Below, piece after piece: positions 1 through 9,178 of a stretch of DNA of 54,409 nucleotides. The stretch lies in NCBI GenBank assembly GCA_011391125.1, contig JAABRE010000031.1, forward strand, positions 1 to 54,409, in the 5' to 3' direction. The DNA is from Synechococcales cyanobacterium S06. GTDB lineage: Bacteria > Cyanobacteriota > Cyanobacteriia > Cyanobacteriales > JAABRE01. Numbering within the stretch: position 1 is the first letter of the stretch; each line of letters opens with the position of its first letter. Both the position numbers and the translations under genes were made by a program. The notes beneath the pieces were generated by a model. That model was not told where the DNA came from and did no database searches. It saw only the letters and a program-made list of their open reading frames with translations.

Positions 1-115
1 TATTGGGGGATTAGGGTATTGGGGGATTAGGGTATTGGGGGATTAGGGTATTGGGGGATTAGGGTATTGGGGTATTGGGGTATTGGGGTATTGGGGTATT
101 GGGGGATTAGGGGAA
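1..115. repeat. G-rich tandem repeat array (left part)
   Basis: Tandem units of about 16 bp built from ATTGGGGG and ATTAGGGT, then shorter TATTGGGG units. The runs of three to five G are spaced 3-6 nt apart, which suits G-quadruplex formation on the plus strand. The array is cut by the window edge, so its full length is unknown. Similar low-complexity arrays are common between genes in cyanobacteria. No coding function is proposed. Confidence 0.9.
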
Positions 116-126
116 CGATATTCTTA

Positions 127-404
127 AATCCCCAACTCCCCAACTCCTTAACTCCCTACCTCCCTAACTCCCTAACTCCCCAACTCCTTAACTCCCTACC
201 TCCCTAACTCCCTAACTCCTTAACTCCCTACCTCCCTAACTCCCTAACTCCTTAACTCCCTAACTCCTTAACTCCCTACCTCCCTAACTCCCTAACTCCT
301 TAACTCCCTACCTCCCTAACTCCCTAACTCCCTAACTCCCTAACTCCCTAACTCCCTAACTCCCTAACTCCCTAACTCCCTAACTCCCTAACTCCCTAAC
401 TCCT
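127..404. repeat. C-rich tandem repeat array (right part)
   Basis: About 280 bp made of CTCCCTAA, CTCCTTAA and CTACCTCC variants. The last third is nearly pure 9-bp units (AACTCCCT plus one base). It is C-rich where the preceding block is G-rich, so the two halves are roughly complementary and could fold together as well as form G-quadruplex or i-motif structures. Its unit differs from the left block (AGGGAGTT on the complement against TTGGGGATTAGGG), so it is a related array rather than an exact inverted copy. Confidence 0.9.
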
Positions 405-660
405 TGTGGGGGGCAAAAAAGGTCCCCTTGGGAAAATTGCTCTTTGCTCATTTTCTGAGCGGGGGACATAATTACCCAGATTTCGCTTTCGGAGGTCAAA
501 TATGACCTAAAAAGTGTTTTAATGGGCTTAATGGCGATTATAAATGCGTTTAAAGCGATGTTTATAGTACCATAGCAGCCATCCTTGTTGGTGTTGGTGG
601 GCATCTTCCCGCCTACAAAAATCTCGAAAATCGACAAATTTAAGGAATTTTACAGGAATT
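405..660. other. Intergenic region upstream of pntB
   Basis: About 255 bp with no gene I can support. A minus-strand open frame here runs into the repeat array and has no recognisable domain. An imperfect dyad, AGGTCA-AATA-TGACCT, lies at about 494-509 and could be a protein-binding site, but this is only a pattern. AGGAATT just before 661 is the probable ribosome binding site of pntB. A pntA gene, expected beside pntB, is not present; it may lie left of the window. Confidence 0.5.
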
Positions 661-2094
661 ATGTCAAATAATCTCGTTACAGTTGCCTATATTGCCGCAA
701 GTGCTTTATTTATCCTCAGTTTGGGTGGTTTAGCGAATCAGGAAAGCGCTCGTAAAGGTAATGTTTATGGTATCGCAGGAATGTTACTTGCTTTTGTGGC
801 CACTGCTTTGAGTGCAGATGTTACCCAATACGGCCTTTTAACTGCGGTAATTATTCCGGGAGCAATTATTGGGGCGATCGTTGCTTCAAGAGTCGCCATG
901 ACTTCCATGCCCGAATTAGTGGCAATTCTGCACAGTTTTGTCGGTTTAGCGGCAGTTTTAGTCGGAATTGGCAATTATCTGCAAGTAGGCCACGGTTTAA
1001 CGGGCGTTGAAGAGACGATTCACCAAATTGAAATTTATCTTGGTGTTTTCATTGGTGCAGTTACCTTTACTGGTTCAATTATTGCATTTGGTAAACTGAA
1101 AGCGATTATTAGCAGTAAACCCCTGATGTTACCAGCGCGTCACTTGCTGAATATCGCAATGTTAGTTGGTTCAGTTGTCTTAGGGGTACAATTTATGGGA
1201 GTTGAATCTCCCGACGGGTTGAAACCACTGTTAATTATGACCGGAATTGCCGGTGTTTTAGGGCTGCATTTAGTCGCAGGTATTGGCGGAGCGGATATGC
1301 CTGTGGTAATCTCAATGTTAAATAGTTACTCAGGTTGGGCTGCTGCTGCTGCTGGTTTCATGCTTTCCAATGACTTGTTAATTATTACCGGTGCTTTAGT
1401 GGGTAGTAGTGGCGCTATTCTGAGTTATATCATGTGTCGCGCCATGAATCGCTCGTTTATCAGTGTAATTTTAGGCGGTTTTGGCGAAGGTGCTGGTAAA
1501 TCTAGCGGCCAAAGTGCGACTCAAGTTACGGGAGAAGCGACTTCCATTGATGTCGAAGGTACAGTCGAGTTACTAAATGAAGCGAAAAGTGTCATTATTG
1601 TACCGGGATATGGAATGGCCGTAGCTCAAGCTCAACACGGAGTTTCAGATATTACGAAAATTTTACGCTCCCGTGGGGTTAATGTGCGTTTTGGGATTCA
1701 CCCCGTAGCAGGTAGATTACCTGGTCACATGAATGTTTTGTTAGCAGAAGCGAAAGTCCCCTACGATATTGTGTTAGAAATGGACGAAATTAACGAAGAT
1801 TTCCCCGAAACTGACGTAGTTTTAGTAATTGGTGCGAATGATACCGTTAATCCTAGTGCTATGGAAGATCCTAACAGCCCGATCGCCGGAATGCCAGTAT
1901 TAGAAGTGTGGAAATCTGGTACAGTAATCGTGATGAAACGCAGTTTAGCGTCAGGTTACGCTGGTGTGGATAATCCTTTATTCTACAAAGAAAATAGCGA
2001 AATGCTCTTTGGTGACGCTAAGAAAAACATTGACGCAATTTTAGGTCGTTTGCGGGAAGAAAGTAGCACTGAAAAAGTATTAGCTACAGTTTAG
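661..2094 (+). CDS. pntB: NAD(P) transhydrogenase subunit beta
   Basis: Beta subunit of the proton-translocating transhydrogenase of the inner membrane, which moves hydride between NADH and NADP+ using the proton gradient. The 477-aa protein is close to the usual family length (about 460-480). Residues 1-290 hold a series of hydrophobic helices (domain II). The C-terminal domain III, from about residue 305, has the NADP-binding Rossmann region with the family signature [14 protein letters not shown], then [20 protein letters not shown] and [16 protein letters not shown] before the ATG is a reasonable ribosome site. The alpha subunit is not in the window, and a tandem repeat array lies directly upstream, so the usual pntA-pntB operon may be split or cut by the window edge. 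Confidence 0.95.
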   Translation: MSNNLVTVAYIAASALFILSLGGLANQESARKGNVYGIAGMLLAFVATALSADVTQYGLLTAVIIPGAIIGAIVASRVAMTSMPELVAILHSFVGLAAVLVGIGNYLQVGHGLTGVEETIHQIEIYLGVFIGAVTFTGSIIAFGKLKAIISSKPLMLPARHLLNIAMLVGSVVLGVQFMGVESPDGLKPLLIMTGIAGVLGLHLVAGIGGADMPVVISMLNSYSGWAAAAAGFMLSNDLLIITGALVGSSGAILSYIMCRAMNRSFISVILGGFGEGAGKSSGQSATQVTGEATSIDVEGTVELLNEAKSVIIVPGYGMAVAQAQHGVSDITKILRSRGVNVRFGIHPVAGRLPGHMNVLLAEAKVPYDIVLEMDEINEDFPETDVVLVIGANDTVNPSAMEDPNSPIAGMPVLEVWKSGTVIVMKRSLASGYAGVDNPLFYKENSEMLFGDAKKNIDAILGRLREESSTEKVLATV

Positions 2095-2116
2095 GAGATT
2101 TGTAGAGACATTAAAA

Positions 2117-2148
2117 GTGTAGAGACGTACCATGGTACGTCTCTACAC
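2117..2148. repeat. Perfect 32-bp palindrome (dispersed repeat)
   Basis: GTGTAGAGACGTACCATG and its exact complement form a perfect 32-bp palindrome centred on CCATGG, with further GTGTAG/CTACAC sequence at the edges. An imperfect relative (TGTAGAGACG...CGTCTCTACA type) occurs at 49941-49970, so this is one copy of a dispersed family. It lies 23 bp after the pntB stop and could act as a terminator or mRNA-stabilising hairpin. The ATG inside it is not a credible gene start. Confidence 0.85.
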
Positions 2149-2182
2149 TACACTTTTATCAATACAATTTTCAAATAAAATA

Positions 2183-3130
2183 ATGGATTTTACGGTCGCT
2201 ATTAGAACTTATAATCGGGTTCAATATATTCCTAATTTATTAGAACAACTTAAAGCACAAATTGAGGTTGATCAGATTAATTGGGAAATAATTATTATTG
2301 ATAATAATAGTACCGATAATACAGCAGAAATTATCAAAAATTACCAGGATAATTGGGATAAATCTTATCCTTTAAAATATATTTTAGAAACAAAACAAGG
2401 CGGTTTTTATGCCCGAAAAAGAGGAATTAAAGAAGCGAAAGCGGATTTAATTGGTTTCCTTGATGATGACAATTTACCGGCCTTAAATTGGGTAAAACAA
2501 GCCTATTTATTTGCTCAAGAACATCCCCAAGCAGGAGCTTTTGGTAGTAAAATAATAGGGGAATTTGAGGGAGAAATACCAGAAAATATAGAGGAGATTG
2601 CTGCTTTTTTTCCGATTATTACCTGGCCAGAAACTGTTTGTTTCAATTCTTCTAAACATAAGGGTTTATTACCCCCCGGAGCAGGATTAGTTATTAATAA
2701 AAAAGTTTGGCTAGAAAATGTACCTGAATTTTTAACTTTACAAGGACCAGTAGGAGATAAATTAGAGAGAAAAGGAGAAGATACCGAAGCATTAATCTAT
2801 ATCCAAAGAGCAGGTTGGCAAATTTGGTATAATTCCGAGATGGTAATTCATCATCTTATTGGCAAAAAACGTTTAGAAAAAGAGTATTTGTTAAATTTTT
2901 GTCGTGGTATTGGGATGAGTCGTTTTTATACCAGAAAATTAAGATATAATTCAGGGCAATTTCTTTTAATTTCTCCTATTTATCTCATTAATGATTTAAG
3001 AAAACTGGTTTTTTACTGGTTAAAATACAGAAAAGTTATCCCTAAAGATGTAGTTAGATCTGCTAAAATGGAGTTTTTAAAAGCTAGTTTTTATGGTTAT
3101 ATGACTTTTTTTTGCAAAACATATAAGTAA
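2183..3130 (+). CDS. hpsE: Glycosyltransferase family 2, HpsE-like
   Basis: GT-A fold glycosyltransferase for exopolysaccharide synthesis. The N-terminus reads MDFTVAIRTYNR, followed by WEIIIIDNNSTDNT and the metal-binding acidic motif FLDDDNLPALNWV near residue 100. The PGAGLVI stretch and the C-terminal half match my memory of the hormogonium-polysaccharide glycosyltransferase HpsE, but that name is recognition rather than an alignment. I place the start at ATG 2183; the longer frame begins inside a palindromic repeat and adds 17 residues foreign to the family. It opens a same-strand run of sugar and sulfate transferases reaching 8872. Confidence 0.85.
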   Translation: MDFTVAIRTYNRVQYIPNLLEQLKAQIEVDQINWEIIIIDNNSTDNTAEIIKNYQDNWDKSYPLKYILETKQGGFYARKRGIKEAKADLIGFLDDDNLPALNWVKQAYLFAQEHPQAGAFGSKIIGEFEGEIPENIEEIAAFFPIITWPETVCFNSSKHKGLLPPGAGLVINKKVWLENVPEFLTLQGPVGDKLERKGEDTEALIYIQRAGWQIWYNSEMVIHHLIGKKRLEKEYLLNFCRGIGMSRFYTRKLRYNSGQFLLISPIYLINDLRKLVFYWLKYRKVIPKDVVRSAKMEFLKASFYGYMTFFCKTYK

Positions 3131-3150
3131 TTTTAATAATCAGAAAAAAG

Positions 3151-4335
3151 ATGATTGATTTAGATAATAAAAAACAGCAAAAAAGAATTAAATTAGGAAT
3201 ATTAGCCAATGAATTTTTTGATGTTTCCAAAGGTAGAATAGGCGGTTTTGGTTGGGCTACTCGTCAGACAGCTAATTACTTTAATAATCATCCCGAATTA
3301 GGGGTTGAGGTGGTTTTTTTAGCTGGGGAAACTTATGGTAATCCCAATGAAGCTGATCCTATTATTCATAATACTCCTTTAATTTTGCGTCAAAAAAATA
3401 AATTGGCCTATACTCAAAGGATTTGGCAGGAAAAAATTGATTTAATTTTATCTATTGATTATCGTCCGAATTATCGCAGTTTATTTTGGCTTTTACCTTT
3501 TACTCCAATTATTATTTGGGTAAGAGATCCAAGACCACCCGAAGATATGTCAAAAATAGAAACAGTGAGGATTCCAGCAGAGGAAAATATCCAACCCCAA
3601 GGTTTAAAAACTCCTGATTGTACTTCTTTATTCGGGGTAATAAAAGCATCTAAATTGTTAAATCGTCAGGTATTATTTGCTACAGTAACACCTTTTTTAA
3701 AGGAAAAAATTGCGGGAACTTATGGTTTTAAACCTGATAATGTGACCATTTTACCGAATATTATTGATTTAGAACCAAAAGAAATAATTAAAAGCGAAAA
3801 ACCGACCGTAATATTTTTAGCACGTTTAGATCCCTATAAACGTCCTTGGTTATTTGTGGAAATAGCGCGACATTTTCCCGATGTAGAATTTATCTTTTTA
3901 GGTCAAGGACATTTTCAGGGAGAAGGAGCTTGGTTGCCGACGAATTTACCAGATAATGTTAAACTTATGGGACATATTGATGGGGAGGAAAAAACTCAAA
4001 TTATTGCCTCAAGTTGGATATTAATTAATACTTCCATTCACGAAGGTTTAGCGGTTAGTTTTCAAGAAGCTTTAAGGTGTGAAACTCCACTTTTAAGTTG
4101 TGTTAACCCCGAAAATGTGGTGTCTGAATTTGGCATTTATGTGGGCCGTTATGATGGTAGTGGAATGGAGGGACTACCCAAATTTGTGGCAGGTTTAAAA
4201 ACACTTTTAGAAGATCACGAATTAAGAATTAAATTAGGAAAAGAAGGCCGAAAATGGGTGACAGAAACTCATAATCAAGCTAAATTTAAAGAAGCATTTT
4301 TTAATTTATGTAAACAGGCAAAATTAAACTTATGA
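3151..4335 (+). CDS. Glycosyltransferase, GT4-like (GT-B fold)
   Basis: Retaining GT-B glycosyltransferase of 394 aa. The N-terminal half begins KLGILANEFFDVSKGRIGGFGWATRQ, a donor/acceptor domain start. The C-terminal Glycos_transf_1 domain includes IFLARLDPYKRPWLF, VKLMGHIDGEEK and the nucleotide-sugar motif HEGLAVSFQEALRC with the two glutamates of the E-X7-E signature. It follows the HpsE-like gene by 20 bp, and its last four bases (ATGA) overlap the next start, which indicates cotranscription and translational coupling. Substrate cannot be told from sequence. Confidence 0.85.
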   Translation: MIDLDNKKQQKRIKLGILANEFFDVSKGRIGGFGWATRQTANYFNNHPELGVEVVFLAGETYGNPNEADPIIHNTPLILRQKNKLAYTQRIWQEKIDLILSIDYRPNYRSLFWLLPFTPIIIWVRDPRPPEDMSKIETVRIPAEENIQPQGLKTPDCTSLFGVIKASKLLNRQVLFATVTPFLKEKIAGTYGFKPDNVTILPNIIDLEPKEIIKSEKPTVIFLARLDPYKRPWLFVEIARHFPDVEFIFLGQGHFQGEGAWLPTNLPDNVKLMGHIDGEEKTQIIASSWILINTSIHEGLAVSFQEALRCETPLLSCVNPENVVSEFGIYVGRYDGSGMEGLPKFVAGLKTLLEDHELRIKLGKEGRKWVTETHNQAKFKEAFFNLCKQAKLNL

Positions 4336-4766
4336 CATTAATCGAAATATTAAAAGAAAATCGCCTAATGCGAACCGAACCAGAAATTAATAATTTTGAA
4401 ATTGCATTAGCTGAAATTGCTAATCATCCCAATGAACACGATTTACCAGAATATCATTTAATTTTGGATGATAAATGTCAACAACCCGAGGTAATGTTCA
4501 GTTTAGTCCACTTTCTGGAAACTTTTGAGGTTGAAATCCAACTTGAGGCCTTTATAAAAGTCATTCCCCAATTAATGATTAATGCTCCAGAATGGACAAG
4601 GATTTTGCATAATCGTATTTTAAACGAGCAATTAGCTTGTAATATTTATCAAAAACTTTTACGCTCTGTTAATTTGCAAAAACCTCATTTCATCTATTAT
4701 TTATTAGCAGAAAGTGTAGCTCATCATCTTAACAGAAAATCTAGTAACATATTAGTAGCTAACTAA
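4332..4766 (+). CDS. Imm30-like immunity family protein
   Basis: 144-aa cytosolic, probably all-helical protein with no signal peptide. The pattern LMRTEPEINNFEIALAEI near the N-terminus, EVMFSLVHFLETFEVE in the middle and APEWTRILHNRILNEQ after it recalls the Imm30 family of polymorphic-toxin immunity proteins. That assignment is memory-based. The gene overlaps the preceding glycosyltransferase by 4 bp (ATGA), so it is translated as part of the polysaccharide operon. No toxin gene is adjacent, so it is either an orphan immunity gene or has been taken on for another task. Confidence 0.6.
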   Translation: MTLIEILKENRLMRTEPEINNFEIALAEIANHPNEHDLPEYHLILDDKCQQPEVMFSLVHFLETFEVEIQLEAFIKVIPQLMINAPEWTRILHNRILNEQLACNIYQKLLRSVNLQKPHFIYYLLAESVAHHLNRKSSNILVAN

Positions 4767-4796
4767 AATTTATTAACTTTGGCAAGAGAGAAAACA

Positions 4797-5693
4797 ATGA
4801 CCTTACCTAACTTTTTAATTATTGGTGCTGCTAAATCAGGAACTACTGCACTTTATCATTATCTTAATGCACATCCCCAAATTTATATGAGTCCAGTTAA
4901 AGAACCAAAATTTTTTGCTCTTGAGGGAGAAAAGATAAATTTTGGCGGTCCGAGAGATTATGTTAAAGACTACATTACAGACCTTGAAATATATGAAAAT
5001 TTATTTAATAACGTGCAAAATGAAATAGCAATTGGTGAAGCTTCACCTTGGTATTTACATAGTCCAAAGGCTGCGAAAAGAATAAAATATTATATTCCTA
5101 ATTGCAAATTAATTGCTATTCTTCGTAATCCCATTGATCGGGCCTATTCACAATTTTTGAGTTTAGTTCAGAGAAACTTTGAACCATTGTCTGATTTTAG
5201 TCAAGCACTTAAACTTGAGCAATACCGAAAGGAACAAAACTGGTCCCCTCGTTGGTTTTATAAAGACAGAGGTTTCTATTATGAACAATTAAATCGTTAT
5301 TTTGACAATTTTGAACGAGAGCAAATTAAAATTTATCTTTATGAAGATTTAAAAAATAATTCTCAAAAAGTGGTACAAGATATTTTTCAATTTTTGGAAG
5401 TAAATGATACTTTTAGGCCTAATTTAGATCGAAAACATAATGTAACTTCTATTCCCAAAAATAAAATTTTAGATAATTTATTAAATAATGTAACCATCAA
5501 ATCTATGTTGCGTCCTTTGTTGACACCGAATTTACGTCAGAGCATAACATTGAGGTTAAGAAGTCTTAATTTTCAAGAGAAACCTCCGCTTAAACCAGAA
5601 TTGCGACAAGAATTGATCAATGAATATAGAGAAGATATTTTAAAACTTCAAGACTTAATTCAAAGAGATTTATCGAAATGGTTAACTATCTAG
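4797..5693 (+). CDS. Sulfotransferase domain protein (paralogue 1)
   Basis: PAPS-dependent sulfotransferase of 298 aa. The 5'-phosphosulfate loop IGAAKSGTTALYHYL is at the N-terminus, and the 3'-phosphate-binding stretch LIAILRNPIDRAYSQF lies near residue 105. A C-terminal region follows the Sulfotransfer_1 layout. The start is set at ATG 4797: GAGAG lies 6 nt upstream and the protein then begins MTLPNFLIIGAAK, like its neighbour's MTMPNFLVIGAAK. A TTG 18 bp earlier is less likely. It is a tandem paralogue of the next gene. In this cluster the likely acceptor is a nascent or finished polysaccharide. Confidence 0.88.
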   Translation: MTLPNFLIIGAAKSGTTALYHYLNAHPQIYMSPVKEPKFFALEGEKINFGGPRDYVKDYITDLEIYENLFNNVQNEIAIGEASPWYLHSPKAAKRIKYYIPNCKLIAILRNPIDRAYSQFLSLVQRNFEPLSDFSQALKLEQYRKEQNWSPRWFYKDRGFYYEQLNRYFDNFEREQIKIYLYEDLKNNSQKVVQDIFQFLEVNDTFRPNLDRKHNVTSIPKNKILDNLLNNVTIKSMLRPLLTPNLRQSITLRLRSLNFQEKPPLKPELRQELINEYREDILKLQDLIQRDLSKWLTI

Positions 5694-5711
5694 TAAGGGG
5701 AACTAAAAAAT

Positions 5712-6614
5712 ATGACCATGCCTAATTTTCTTGTTATTGGTGCTGCTAAAGCGGGAACTACAGCACTTTGTCAGTATTTAGCTGAACATCCACAAATTTA
5801 TTTTAGCCCTCAAAAAGAACCTCGTTTTTTTGCCCTTGAGGGTGAAACGATTACTTTTCAAGGTCCTGGAGATTTAACTAGATTTAGATATGTCACAGAT
5901 GTTGAAAAATACGAGCAACTGTTTAAAAATGTCACTAATGAGATAGCTCTTGGTGAAGGTTCGACTTGGTATCTTTATCTACCAAAAGCTGCCGAACGAA
6001 TAAAACATTATATCCCTGATGTGAAGATAATTATTATGCTTCGTGATCCCGTTGAAAGGGCCTATTCAAATTTTTCTGGTTTACAACGAGAAGGAGTTGA
6101 ACCAATTAAAGATTTTGAAGTGGCAATCAGAGAAGAATCGGCCAGAATTAGGAACAATTGGTCCCCAACTTGGCACTATAAACAAAAAGGGTTTTATTAT
6201 CCTCAATTAAAACGATACTTTGATCTATTCGATCACAATCAGATAAAAGTCTCTCTATACGACGATTTTAAGGTTAATTCTAGGATGGTGGTACAGGATA
6301 TTTATCGTTTTTTAGGGGTAGATGATACTTTTAATCCCGATAGCTCTCAAAAGCATAATGTCTCTGGTATCCCTAAAAATCAATTGCTCCATCAATTTCT
6401 CAAACAATCTAATCCTTTGAGGGGTTTTTTGCATTCATTAGTACCGGCAAAATTACGACAACAAGTTAAAAATAATTTGATTAATTTTAATCTTGATAAA
6501 TTGCCTCCACTTTCCTCGGAAGTGAGAAGACAATTAATTGAAGAATATCGAGAAGATATTTTAAAAACTCAAGACTTAATTAATCGGGATATTTCTCAAT
6601 GGCTGAAAACATAA
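5712..6614 (+). CDS. Sulfotransferase domain protein (paralogue 2)
   Basis: 300-aa PAPS-dependent sulfotransferase closely resembling the preceding gene along its whole length. It has the loop IGAAKAGTTALCQYLAEHP, the motif IIIMLRDPVERAYSNF near residue 105, and a shared closing segment (REDILK.QDLI.RD.S.WL). AAGGGGAA 10 nt before the ATG is a good ribosome site. The short 18-bp spacer and the similarity suggest a local tandem duplication followed by divergence, perhaps to sulfate a different position or sugar of the same polymer. Confidence 0.9.
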   Translation: MTMPNFLVIGAAKAGTTALCQYLAEHPQIYFSPQKEPRFFALEGETITFQGPGDLTRFRYVTDVEKYEQLFKNVTNEIALGEGSTWYLYLPKAAERIKHYIPDVKIIIMLRDPVERAYSNFSGLQREGVEPIKDFEVAIREESARIRNNWSPTWHYKQKGFYYPQLKRYFDLFDHNQIKVSLYDDFKVNSRMVVQDIYRFLGVDDTFNPDSSQKHNVSGIPKNQLLHQFLKQSNPLRGFLHSLVPAKLRQQVKNNLINFNLDKLPPLSSEVRRQLIEEYREDILKTQDLINRDISQWLKT

Positions 6615-6626
6615 AAAATCAAGATT

Positions 6627-7595
6627 ATGAATAATTTAACGGAAACTAAAGAATCTGGGCTCAACGGTCCAATTTTTATTGTTGGCTGTGAGAGATCTGG
6701 TAATACCTTATTGCGTTTAATGCTTAATCAAAGTCCAGTCTTGCATATTCCTTCTGAATCTGGTTTTATTACCAAATTAAAAGATCAACAAGAAGTCTAT
6801 GGTGATTTTAGTCATGCTTATCAACGCTGGTTTTTTATCCGTGATTTAGAAACCAATAAGGCCACTTCTAAAACATTTAGTTTTCCTATCTTCAAATTGA
6901 CCAGAGAAGAAGCTGAATTGGTTTTATCTTTGGCCGCTCCAACGGACTATCTAGGAGCCGTTTCGGCCTTATTTCAAGCTTCAGCTATCAAACAAGGTAA
7001 AAAACTGTGGGGAGATAAAACTCCTCGCCATATTTTTGAAATAAAATGGCTAGCATCGGCTTTTCCTAATGCTAAATTTGTTCATATTATTCGTGATGGC
7101 AGAGATGTGGCTGCTAGCGTAATTAAAGCTGGTTGGGTGAATAACTTTCTTAAAGCGGCACATTATTGGCAGGAGCGAGTTGAATCTGGTATCACCAATG
7201 GTAGAGCTTTAGGTAAGGAAAGATACTATGAAGTGCGCTATGAAGAATTAGTAACAGCTCCAGAAAAAATACTACAAGATTTATGTAGTTGGTTACATCT
7301 TGATTATAGTGACACAATGCTAGAATATTATAACAATGCTAACAAGAATATTACTAGAGATTGGAATCTTCATCAAATGTTAACTCAGCCTGTTGATTCA
7401 TCACGTGGTTTTGTTTGGAAAACAAAACTTTCTCAGGAAGAAATTGCCGATTTTGAAAGTGTAGCCTCTAATCTTTTAGAGAAACTTAATTATGAAGTTA
7501 CTGGTATTAAAGTTGCATTCTGGAGGAAAATAAGTCGTTTAGTTGTTGAACTTGTTAAATCTAAGCTAAAAAAAATGTTAGGTTTATCTCGTTAG
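6627..7595 (+). CDS. Sulfotransferase family protein (Sulfotransfer_3 type)
   Basis: A third sulfotransferase, 322 aa, only distantly related to the two before it. It shows the PAPS loop FIVGCERSGNTLLRLML, the second site FVHIIRDGRDVAASVIK near residue 150, and YEVRYEELVTAPEKIL typical of this group. It starts 12 bp after the previous stop, so it is probably in the same transcript. Three sulfotransferases with three glycosyltransferases point to a sulfated exopolysaccharide, as known for the xss (synechan) genes of Synechocystis. The acceptor is unknown. Confidence 0.88.
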   Translation: MNNLTETKESGLNGPIFIVGCERSGNTLLRLMLNQSPVLHIPSESGFITKLKDQQEVYGDFSHAYQRWFFIRDLETNKATSKTFSFPIFKLTREEAELVLSLAAPTDYLGAVSALFQASAIKQGKKLWGDKTPRHIFEIKWLASAFPNAKFVHIIRDGRDVAASVIKAGWVNNFLKAAHYWQERVESGITNGRALGKERYYEVRYEELVTAPEKILQDLCSWLHLDYSDTMLEYYNNANKNITRDWNLHQMLTQPVDSSRGFVWKTKLSQEEIADFESVASNLLEKLNYEVTGIKVAFWRKISRLVVELVKSKLKKMLGLSR

Positions 7596-7699
7596 CAATT
7601 AACGCAAAAATTGTGGTTTCTAATATACTTATCCGGCGTTATTGATATTATAAATTAACCTATTAAACCAAGGGATATAATAAAGTTTATTCAAAAAAC

Positions 7700-8872
7700 A
7701 TGAAAAAAACAATCTTAATTTATCGAGATCAATTATTACCCTATTCTGAGACGTTTATTCCAGCTCAAGTGGATAATTTTTCGGAGTATTCTGGTTATTA
7801 TATCGGTTCATCAAGATTACCAAACTCTGAGTTAATTATTCCGAGAAATAGAAGTATAATTATTGACGATGTGTTAGCTTTTCCTAGTATTTGGAAAACT
7901 GCCTATAAATTATTTAATATTACTAATCCCCACTGGATTAAACAGATTAAAGAGTTAAAACCTGCTTTAATTCATGCTCATTTTGGCTTAGATGGGGTGT
8001 TAGCTTTACCTTTAGCAAAACAGTTAAATATTCCTTTAATTGTAACTTTTCATGGTTATTATGCTACTGCAAATTTAGGGGAAATTGTTAATAAAAACGG
8101 GCTAAAATATGGGCAGGATTATTTATCTCGACGAGGGCAATTTTTTCGGGAATTATATTTAAGAAAAAGGGCGCAATTATTTGACGAAGCTGATTGTTTT
8201 ATTGCGGTTTCTGAATTTATTAAAAATAAGTTAATGGCACAAGGATGTCCAGAAGCGAAAATAAAAGTACATTATATTGGTATTGATGTCGAAAAATTTA
8301 CCCCTGATGCTAACATGGAGTGTCAGAATATTGTCTTATTTGTCGGTAGATTAGTCGAGAAAAAAGGCTGTGAATATTTAATAAAGGCGATCGCCCAAGT
8401 TCAAAAAACCAATCCCGAACTGGAATTAGTGATAATTGGCGATGGAATCTTGCGTCAGAAATTAGAAAAATTAGCGGCTAATTCTCTCAATAAATATCGT
8501 TTCTTAGGAGTACAACCTCCAGAAGCCGTTAAAACATGGCTGAATCAAGCTAAAATGTTAGTTGCACCAAGTATAACTACGGATCAAGGAGAAACCGAAG
8601 GATTACCCATCGTAATATTAGAAGCAATGGCCATGGGATTACCCGTCATAAGTACCATTCATGCAGGTATTCCCGAAGCAGTCAAACATGAAGAAACTGG
8701 TTTTTTAATTCCCGAAAAAGACACAGAAACCATGGCCAAATACATAATACAATTGTATCAAGATAGTAAATTAAGAAAAGAACTAGGAATAGCCGGGCAA
8801 AATCGTATCAAAAGAGATTTTAATCTTAAGATGAATACCATTAAATTAGAAAACATCTACCATCAAATTTGA
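7700..8872 (+). CDS. Glycosyltransferase, GT4 family (GT-B fold)
   Basis: 390-aa glycosyltransferase, last gene of the same-strand polysaccharide run. The N-terminal Glyco_trans_4 domain carries HAHFGLDGVLALPLAK and VTFHGYYA. The C-terminal Glycos_transf_1 domain starts at NIVLFVGRLVEKKGCEYLIKA and contains VAPSITTDQGETEGLPIVILEAMAMGLPV, which holds the paired glutamates of the family. A 104-bp spacer separates it from the third sulfotransferase, so it could have its own promoter. Specificity cannot be assigned; similar enzymes act in colanic-acid-like and exopolysaccharide pathways. Confidence 0.88.
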   Translation: MKKTILIYRDQLLPYSETFIPAQVDNFSEYSGYYIGSSRLPNSELIIPRNRSIIIDDVLAFPSIWKTAYKLFNITNPHWIKQIKELKPALIHAHFGLDGVLALPLAKQLNIPLIVTFHGYYATANLGEIVNKNGLKYGQDYLSRRGQFFRELYLRKRAQLFDEADCFIAVSEFIKNKLMAQGCPEAKIKVHYIGIDVEKFTPDANMECQNIVLFVGRLVEKKGCEYLIKAIAQVQKTNPELELVIIGDGILRQKLEKLAANSLNKYRFLGVQPPEAVKTWLNQAKMLVAPSITTDQGETEGLPIVILEAMAMGLPVISTIHAGIPEAVKHEETGFLIPEKDTETMAKYIIQLYQDSKLRKELGIAGQNRIKRDFNLKMNTIKLENIYHQI

Positions 8873-9178
8873 GCCAATTATACATAGAAAAATTAATCAG
8901 AAACCAATCTAGTCGGTTTTGTGATCAATAAAGATTCTGTTCATTTGATTGAAATTAAATTCGAGACCCCAAATCGGTAATTAAAATATTGCCAAAAACT
9001 AACTTTATATAAGAAAATAACTTAGTTAAGTAAAATTATAATAGGTAGGAGATTATGAATAATTCTGACAATAGATAAAATGTTTATTTTGTAAAGGTTT
9101 ATTATATTTTAAAAAAATCAATTTATTGATTGAATTATTACTTCTTACTTATTACTTGTTACTTATTACTTCTTTATT
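8873..9178. other. AT-rich intergenic region
   Basis: About 306 bp without a supported gene. TATAAT at 9037-9042 is followed by TAGGTAGGAG and an ATG at 9055 that opens only a 7-codon frame (M-N-N-S-D-N-R-stop). This could be a decayed gene start, a leader peptide or chance. Direct repeats of TTACTTATTACTT occupy 9138-9175, directly before the kinase gene, whose own ribosome site is not evident. Confidence 0.4.

Noticed and set aside
1-404. CRISPR array or telomere
   Set aside because: Units are short, contiguous and without spacers, so it is not CRISPR. The GGGATTAGGG look is telomere-like, but the array is internal to a bacterial chromosome segment and changes strand bias.
380-637. 85-codon minus-strand open frame upstream of pntB
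   Set aside because: It ends inside the tandem repeat array, shows no domain, and has no neighbour supporting it.
2132-2182. Upstream start for the HpsE-like gene
   Set aside because: The ATG lies in the centre of a 32-bp palindromic repeat, and the extra residues precede the normal family start MDFTVAI.
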